Source: JBOGWA01 sp050693155 (GTDB lineage Bacteria; Actinomycetota; UBA4738; CALAEC01). Taken from it: a stretch of 64,000 bases of DNA. The notes beneath the pieces were generated by a model. The model worked only from the letters and a program-made list of their open reading frames with translations. It was not told where the DNA came from and did not search any database. Both the position numbers and the translations under genes were made by a program. The DNA is taken from assembly GCA_050693155.1 (NCBI GenBank), contig JBOGWA010000146.1, positions 1 to 64,000 on the forward strand, given 5' to 3'. Of this stretch, positions 59,480 to 64,000 are shown one piece after another. Position 1 is the first letter of the stretch. Every line of letters starts with the position of its first letter.

Positions 59480-59495
59480 TCGAACATATGTTCGA
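59480..59495. promoter_or_regulatory. LexA-binding SOS box
   Basis: TCGAACATATGTTCGA is a perfect 16-bp palindrome matching the Gram-positive/actinobacterial SOS box (CGAAC-N4-GTTCG). It lies 21 bp before the first gene of the DUF6504-dnaE2-MFS-dinB operon, where LexA would block transcription until DNA damage. Confidence 0.9.
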
Positions 59496-59649
59496 GAACG
59501 CTAAACGTACTCCTCGGCTGCAGCAGTTGTCAAGGGCGAGGAACGACCAGGTGGAAGGGCAATGGGGCCGGCGTGTGCCGGAGGAGCGACTTTCAGATGG
59601 CGGAGCTCCGACGGCGCCGCCGGCTCCCACCAGGTGGGAAAGCGCTGGA

Positions 59650-60258
59650 TCAGGTACCGAGGAGGCAGCCGATCACCTCACCCGGAAGCCCGGGGAAGTC
59701 GAGGCCCGCGCCTCCGGTCACGAAGTCATACGGCGTCCCTGCCCACTTTCCCGACAGCCCCTCGTACGCACGGCGCCTCGGGTTTGCGCCCTCGTACTGG
59801 AATCCTCGCCAGTCCGGGGAGAAGTATCCCATCGTCCCATACGGCGCCACCGCCGAGAGGCCGGAACCGAACTCGCGCTCCTCCACCAGGAAACGCCCGC
59901 GGAACGACGGCTTCTTTGCGAGCGCTCCCTTCACGTACCATCGTTTCACGAGGAGGAGATACCCCTTGTCGCTCGGCGGGGACTCGGGGCCTTCGAAGTA
60001 CCGCATCGCGTCGACGATCCACTTCCCGCGCTCCCCCGTCGTCCGTCGAATTACTCGAAGCGGCTTCTGAAAGAGCGCCGTTTCATCCCCGGGGGTCGTC
60101 CATCCCTCGACGCAGCTGGGAGTCGGCGGCCCCACGGTTGCGCCCGGCCCCGGCGCCGCCGGACCTTCGGAAGGGTCGTCGCTGCAAGCGGCAAACAGAA
60201 GCGCTCCCGCAAGCACATACGTGAGCAATCGCGGGGACCGCAGAGGGAGGGTCGTCAC
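59650..60258 (-). CDS. Secreted lipoprotein of unknown function
   Basis: A 202-residue protein with signal peptide LPLRSPRLLTYVLAGALLF and lipobox FAAC, followed by a Pro/Gly linker. The mature domain (GKWIVDAMRYFEGPESPPSDKGYLLLVKRWYVKGALA...) has several aromatic and Arg/Lys residues and one further Cys pair (SCVEG, GCLLG) that may form a disulfide. I do not recognise the family. GTG 60258 begins the signal peptide; the frame upstream is shadow. Divergent from the phosphoesterase gene. Confidence 0.65.
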   Translation of the reverse strand: MTTLPLRSPRLLTYVLAGALLFAACSDDPSEGPAAPGPGATVGPPTPSCVEGWTTPGDETALFQKPLRVIRRTTGERGKWIVDAMRYFEGPESPPSDKGYLLLVKRWYVKGALAKKPSFRGRFLVEEREFGSGLSAVAPYGTMGYFSPDWRGFQYEGANPRRRAYEGLSGKWAGTPYDFVTGGAGLDFPGLPGEVIGCLLGT

Positions 60259-60289
60259 GACGCGGAAGGATAACCTCCGGGGAGCCCGA

Positions 60290-60295
60290 TAAGAT
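60290..60295 (+). promoter_or_regulatory. Possible -10 box of a leaderless phosphoesterase mRNA
   Basis: TAAGAT lies 9 bases before the GTG at 60305 with no ribosome binding site between. No clear -35 box. Confidence 0.35.
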
Positions 60296-60304
60296 GGTTG
60301 CCCC

Positions 60305-61672
60305 GTGCCGAGGCGCGTTTCTCGTCGCCACTTCATCGGAACGTCGGCAGCTGCGGCCGCCGGCGTCCTTCTGTCCTCCCCGCGCTCCGGCCTGCGGGCA
60401 CAGCCGGGCTCGGGTCCGAACGCCGATTCGATCGACACACAGTGGCCGATCAAGCGCGTCGTCTACCTCATGCTCGAGAACCGCAGCTTCGACAACATCT
60501 TCGGCCGGTTCCCCGGAGCAAACGGCGCGACCGTGGGAGTTCGCGAAGGTCAAGAAGTCCCTCTGATCCGCTGTCCCGAGTGGCTGCCGGGCGACATGCC
60601 TCATGACACGTTCTCGTATTACGTCCAGCTGAACGACGGGAAGCAAGATGGTTTCGCCCACGGGAAGTACGGACCCTTCTACGCCTACTCGCAGTTCGAG
60701 GAGCAACAGATCCCCAACTACTACCACTGGGGAAAGAACTACGTCCTCTGTGACAACTTCTTCCAATCTGCGATCGGCCCCTCGCATCCGAATCACCTCT
60801 TCTTCATCGCGGGCACCTCCGGTGGCGCGATCGACAACCCGGAAAACATCCGGGTTCGCGCGTACCCGGACGGCAGGCAGGTGAAATCGTGGGGCATCGA
60901 CGCCGACGGTGAGGCCGTCTACGTCTTCGTGAGAGACGAGCGGGGAAACCTCACCAAGCACAGCACCGCCTTCGACGTCCCGACCTATGGAGAGGAGCTC
61001 TCGAGGGCAAAGGTCGACTGGGCGTACTACGCGGCCGAGCCCCACCAGCCCGGATACATCTGGTCAGCCTACTCGGCCATCCCCAACGTTTTTTTGTCCG
61101 ATCTCTGGGATCAGCACATCCGACCGGTGGACGACCTCCTCGCCGACATTCAGGCAAACGAGCTTCCGTCGGTGACGTGGATCACACCGCGGTTCCAGCT
61201 CTCCGACCATCCGCCGTTCAGCACCTGCCACGCCCACGATTGGGTGACCGACATTGTGAACTCCATCATGCGAAGCGCGATGTGGGACAGTGTCGCGATC
61301 TTCATCACCTGGGACGAGTGGGGCGGCTTCTACGACCATGTGCCTCCGCCGTCACCCGATCCCGTCGGTTTCGGCTTTCGCGTTCCGATGCTCGTCGTCT
61401 CCCCGTACGCGCGCCACGGCTACATCGACGACGCGCTCGGAGAGTTCTCCTCTCCCCTGAAGTTCATCGCCGACAACTGGGACCTCCCCTACCTCACCGA
61501 TCGCGTGCGGGCGACGCACAACTTCGAGCACGTCTTCGACTTTTCGCAGAGCCTCCGGCGGCCCGACCCCCAGCCGAAGCTCAGGAACTGCACGAGTACC
61601 GCATTTGAATTCCCCGAGGATTACGACGGGTGGCTCGAAGGTATTGAGCCGGATCCGCCGAAGATCGCCTAG
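60305..61672 (+). CDS. Tat-exported phosphoesterase (phospholipase C / acid phosphatase family)
   Basis: A 455-residue enzyme of the PF04185 phosphoesterase family, which includes phospholipase C and AcpA. A twin-arginine signal (RRVSRRHFIGTSAAAAAGV) starts the protein. MLENRSFDNIFGRFPG is the metal/nucleophile motif, with GPSHPNHLFFIAG, HDWVTDIVNSI and TWDEWGGFYDHVPPP following. It would cleave phosphodiesters or phosphomonoesters outside the cell, perhaps to obtain phosphate. Convergent end is followed by the palindromic element. Confidence 0.92.
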   Translation: MPRRVSRRHFIGTSAAAAAGVLLSSPRSGLRAQPGSGPNADSIDTQWPIKRVVYLMLENRSFDNIFGRFPGANGATVGVREGQEVPLIRCPEWLPGDMPHDTFSYYVQLNDGKQDGFAHGKYGPFYAYSQFEEQQIPNYYHWGKNYVLCDNFFQSAIGPSHPNHLFFIAGTSGGAIDNPENIRVRAYPDGRQVKSWGIDADGEAVYVFVRDERGNLTKHSTAFDVPTYGEELSRAKVDWAYYAAEPHQPGYIWSAYSAIPNVFLSDLWDQHIRPVDDLLADIQANELPSVTWITPRFQLSDHPPFSTCHAHDWVTDIVNSIMRSAMWDSVAIFITWDEWGGFYDHVPPPSPDPVGFGFRVPMLVVSPYARHGYIDDALGEFSSPLKFIADNWDLPYLTDRVRATHNFEHVFDFSQSLRRPDPQPKLRNCTSTAFEFPEDYDGWLEGIEPDPPKIA

Positions 61673-61684
61673 GGCTTTCCGATC

Positions 61685-61752
61685 GGGGGACCGCTCGCCC
61701 TCGCGCGAAGAGGGCGGGAGCGCCCCTGGCGAGCTATCCCCCCGAACCCCCC
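61685..61752. repeat. Palindromic element, copy A, with terminator-like hairpin
   Basis: Left end GGGGGACCGCTCG (61685-61697), right end CGAGCTAT with six C, GAA and six C (61730-61752). Inside, CGCTC/GAGCG and GCCCTC/GAGGGC (61692-61722) form a hairpin between the convergent genes. The right end includes the last codons and stop of the glycosyltransferase-like gene. Same family as 59215-59281. Confidence 0.6.
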
Positions 61753-62498
61753 GCCATCTCGGCGAGGGCCTCCGCGTACCGGCCGCCGTCGCCCTTCTGG
61801 ACCGAGTCCAGCGTCGCCCCGCAATCCGTCAGGCTCTCCGCCCACCTGGCGGCAGCCCGCCGCGCCGGGTCGCCGAGGAGCCGGAGCGTGTCCTCGACAA
61901 CTCGCTCGAGAGCGCGGGTGGCCCCGTCGTGCATCCGGAGCAACCGCCGGAGACGCGGAAGGCGTACCAGCTCGTCGCGTGAGAGCGCGACAACCGCGGT
62001 TCTCACATCGAGCGCTTCGATGGATTCCCGATCCTCGTCCGAATGGACGATGACACACCGGGCCCGGCGGGCGACGAACGCCGCCGACGCCGCTTCGGGC
62101 GATGCTCCCAGCGCGCGTCCGATCGACGACGCTTCGTTCCGGCTCCGCTCCCCCAGCCGATCACCGTTTGCGATCAGCCCTCGAATCAACGGCCGGAGGT
62201 CGACTTCGTGCAGGATCACCAGCCCGGGGTACCGCGTGGCCAGCCGGTAGACTTCGCGATGCCTGGCGAAATTGCTCTCGAGCTCGTACACGGCGAGGTC
62301 GCTCGTCTCGAGCAGGTCCTCCGCGTCGGCCGGCGGCGGCCACGATGCTTCCACGAGACGGCGGCGCCCGAGGCCCAATCGAGCGAGCCGGGCGAGCGGC
62401 GAGCGTCGCCACCCAGAAGAGCCGCGCTCAAGCTCCGGCGAGAAGAAGACCACGCGGACCTTGAGGCGGTGGACCCTCGGGCGGCGACGGAGTCTCAT
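61734..62498 (-). CDS. Glycosyltransferase N-domain-like protein
   Basis: A 254-residue protein. PGLVILHEVDLRPLIRGLI and ARRARCVIVHSDEDRESIEAL resemble the amino-terminal half of GT-B family 4 glycosyltransferases, where a remark of this kind precedes the nucleotide-sugar domain; the second domain is missing. It may be a degenerate or partner subunit. ATG 62498 overlaps the next gene's stop as ATGA. The last codons lie in palindromic copy A. Confidence 0.6.
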   Translation of the reverse strand: MRLRRRPRVHRLKVRVVFFSPELERGSSGWRRSPLARLARLGLGRRRLVEASWPPPADAEDLLETSDLAVYELESNFARHREVYRLATRYPGLVILHEVDLRPLIRGLIANGDRLGERSRNEASSIGRALGASPEAASAAFVARRARCVIVHSDEDRESIEALDVRTAVVALSRDELVRLPRLRRLLRMHDGATRALERVVEDTLRLLGDPARRAAARWAESLTDCGATLDSVQKGDGGRYAEALAEMAGGSGG

Positions 62499-63544
62499 CC
62501 GAGGAGCCGTTCCACAACCTCGGGCCACGCGGGAACCCGATCGCGCACGAATTGTTGCCCGGCTGCGCCGAGGCGCTCCGCAAGACCGTGGTCACCGATG
62601 AGGCGGTCGAGAGCGTGCGCGATCGCACGAGGCTTTGGAGGGGGGATCAACCCGGTCTCCCCCTCGGCAACGAACTCGAGCGGGCCGCCGCTGTCGCTCG
62701 TCGTCACGACTGGCCGACGCACGGCCATCGCTTCGAGCGTGACGTATCCGTAGTCCTCGTCGAAGGGGCCGTAGTACACGGCGCCCGCTCCCGCATAGAG
62801 ATCGAGGAGCCGTTCCTCCGAAACCGCCCCGGTCATTTCGACGCGGTTCCACAAGCCCCCATCCTCGATCTGTCTCCGGAGCGCGAACTCGTCGGCGCCG
62901 CTCCCGACCAGGATGAGCCGGGCCCCGCTGCGCACATGGCGCATCGCATCGATCGCGAGCGACTGGCGTTTGATCCCCTCGAGCCGACTTGGGAACAGGA
63001 CGTAGTCTCCGTATGGCCCGGGCTCGCGCGCGAGGAGCGCCTCGTAGATCGACGACGGGTGATAGAGAGCCTCTGCGGACATCTCCAGATTGCGCATGAG
63101 ACGCTCCCTGACGTTGGCCGAGTTCGTGAAGATTCGCTTCGCCTCACCGAGCGCGATCCGGTCGGCGCTGTGGATCATCTCCCGAACCCGCGGCCCCTCT
63201 TCATGCGCCGCCAGGTCTCCGAAATCGGGGTGGTCCCAGAGCTCGTACGCCGTTCGGTGCTGGTGGATGAGCCAGACCACCTTTCGCTCGTGCCGCACGA
63301 GGTAGGCCGGGAACTTCAGCGCGATCGTCATGTCGATCCGATCACCCCCGGTCTCGGAGAGGTCGAGGCTGCGCCAGAGCGCCATGTGATGAACCAGCTC
63401 CGACGGCGGGTACCACTTGAAGGGGATGCGCAGGAGCTCGACCTCGTGGCCTGCCTCGCGGAGGGCGCGCGCCAAGCTTTCCGTGTGCATCTCGGCGCCG
63501 CCACGCGCGAACGGCACCTGTGGATCGCAGATCGCGATCCTCAT
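62495..63544 (-). CDS. Glycosyltransferase family 4
   Basis: A 349-residue GT-B transferase. FARGGAEMHTESLARALREAGHEVELL is the typical start (residues 12-38), YVLFPSRLEGIKRQSLAIDAM and the sugar-nucleotide site FDEDYGYVTLEAMAVRRPVV follow. Probably transfers a sugar in surface-polysaccharide or glycolipid assembly; acceptor unknown. ATG overlaps the coiled-coil gene stop as ATGA. Confidence 0.9.
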   Translation of the reverse strand: MRIAICDPQVPFARGGAEMHTESLARALREAGHEVELLRIPFKWYPPSELVHHMALWRSLDLSETGGDRIDMTIALKFPAYLVRHERKVVWLIHQHRTAYELWDHPDFGDLAAHEEGPRVREMIHSADRIALGEAKRIFTNSANVRERLMRNLEMSAEALYHPSSIYEALLAREPGPYGDYVLFPSRLEGIKRQSLAIDAMRHVRSGARLILVGSGADEFALRRQIEDGGLWNRVEMTGAVSEERLLDLYAGAGAVYYGPFDEDYGYVTLEAMAVRRPVVTTSDSGGPLEFVAEGETGLIPPPKPRAIAHALDRLIGDHGLAERLGAAGQQFVRDRVPAWPEVVERLLG

Positions 63545-63942
63545 TCGCCTGTTGTGTGAGGCTTGCCGGAGCGCCGAGTCTCCTCATCAAGGCGCCGCCT
63601 CAATGCTCCGAGCTCGGTTTCCAGTCGGTTGATCTGCGATTCGGCCCTGCCGAGGAGATCGGCAAGCACCGCCCCGGTCGCGGCGAGTTCCGCGGTGATG
63701 CGGTCGTAGCGCCTCGTCAGTGGGCGGAAGACCCGGTGCATGATGATCTTCACCCGGCGGAAGCGTGACCCCCGCCGGAGGCCGGGATCGGTCCATGGGG
63801 CGGCGTTCTCAAAATCGTTCTTCACGACCTGAGCGAGACGGTCGAGGGCGGCACGGATCTCCTGGGCCGTGCCGGGAGGTTCACTCTCCTTGCCTTCGAG
63901 CCAGTACACCTCCCGCTCGAGGGTCCGCCGCATCTCGTCCAT
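63541..63942 (-). CDS. Coiled-coil protein in the glycosyltransferase operon
   Basis: A 133-residue soluble protein. The middle is basic (RRGSRFRRVKIIMHRVFRPLTRRYD), and the carboxy third is a coiled coil (LADLLGRAESQINRLETEL). Similar coiled-coil segments stand beside methyltransferases or glycosyltransferases of O-antigen-like clusters. No family recognised. First visible gene of this operon; the window ends 58 bp upstream. Confidence 0.6.
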   Translation of the reverse strand: MDEMRRTLEREVYWLEGKESEPPGTAQEIRAALDRLAQVVKNDFENAAPWTDPGLRRGSRFRRVKIIMHRVFRPLTRRYDRITAELAATGAVLADLLGRAESQINRLETELGALRRRLDEETRRSGKPHTTGE

Positions 63943-64000
63943 GGCGGCATCGTAATCCAGCCGACGGGGGGGCTAACGCGTCGCGGCTAGTTGCGCTTCC

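Noticed and set aside
1..64000. CRISPR arrays, prophage, insertion sequences
   Set aside because: No regularly spaced repeats, Cas, phage structural or transposase genes were seen on reading both strands.

Overview
The window reads as chromosomal DNA of a high-GC actinobacterium (phylum Actinomycetota), probably an uncultured lineage since no gene neighbourhood points to a familiar genus. Support: GC-rich codon use with many GTG and some TTG starts, a DUF3040 protein, an ANTAR response regulator, DivIVA plus SepF in the division cluster, an FtsZ tail ending in an actinobacterial-type DLDIPDFL motif, MurE with the DNPR motif of the meso-diaminopimelate enzyme, DUF6504 next to DnaE2, and a Gram-positive-type LexA box. 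The class cannot be fixed from this sequence. No prophage, insertion sequence, CRISPR array or rRNA operon was seen, so this is core chromosome with a few accessory touches.

Layout. 1-1.7 kb: the 3' part of glutamate synthase and a hotdog thioesterase. 1.7-2.1 kb: a gene-free stretch with a strong promoter and a highly structured RNA candidate. 2.1-4.8 kb: a polar amino-acid ABC transporter (glnQPH type). 4.8-12.9 kb: a branched-chain/amide-type ABC transporter (livJHMGF) with two amino-acid/amine catabolic enzymes at its distal end. 12.9-16.3 kb: ANTAR regulator and coiled-coil partner, tRNA-Leu(CAA), D-aminopeptidase and two paralogous membrane proteins. 16.3-28.3 kb: dnaE1, a PsbP-like protein, rluD, lspA, a TraR/DksA protein, ileS on the opposite strand, two small membrane paralogues, divIVA and yggT. 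28.3-46 kb: sepF, yggS, pgeF, ftsZ and the complete division/cell-wall (dcw) cluster ftsQ-murB-murC-murG-ftsW-murD-mraY-murF-murE-ftsI-ftsL-rsmH-mraZ, all on the minus strand. 46-53 kb: an HNH protein, a second structured RNA candidate, a crotonase, a MoxR/DUF58/transglutaminase operon, a MerR regulator and DUF3040. 53.1-59.5 kb: an SOS operon (DUF6504-dnaE2-MFS-dinB) headed by a perfect palindromic LexA box. 59.6-64 kb: a lipoprotein, a Tat-exported phosphoesterase and glycosyltransferase genes.

How the parts work together. The dcw block makes UDP-MurNAc-pentapeptide, moves it to lipid II, flips and crosslinks it, and builds the Z-ring (FtsZ, SepF, FtsQ, FtsL, FtsW, FtsI); MraZ heads the operon and probably represses it through four GTGG repeats spaced exactly 11 bp over the promoter. 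Many genes overlap by 1-8 bases, so translation is tightly coupled. DnaE1 is the replicative polymerase; DnaE2 and DinB form a damage-inducible mutagenic set.

Most notable: two unannotated RNA candidates with good promoters and long closing stems (1832-2075 and 46746-46872); a palindrome TYACA-N4-WGTRA shared by the upstream regions of dnaE1, ftsZ, mraZ and the second RNA; a 67-68 bp palindromic element present once between genes and once in frame inside the DUF6504 gene; and an in-frame insertion in dnaE2.
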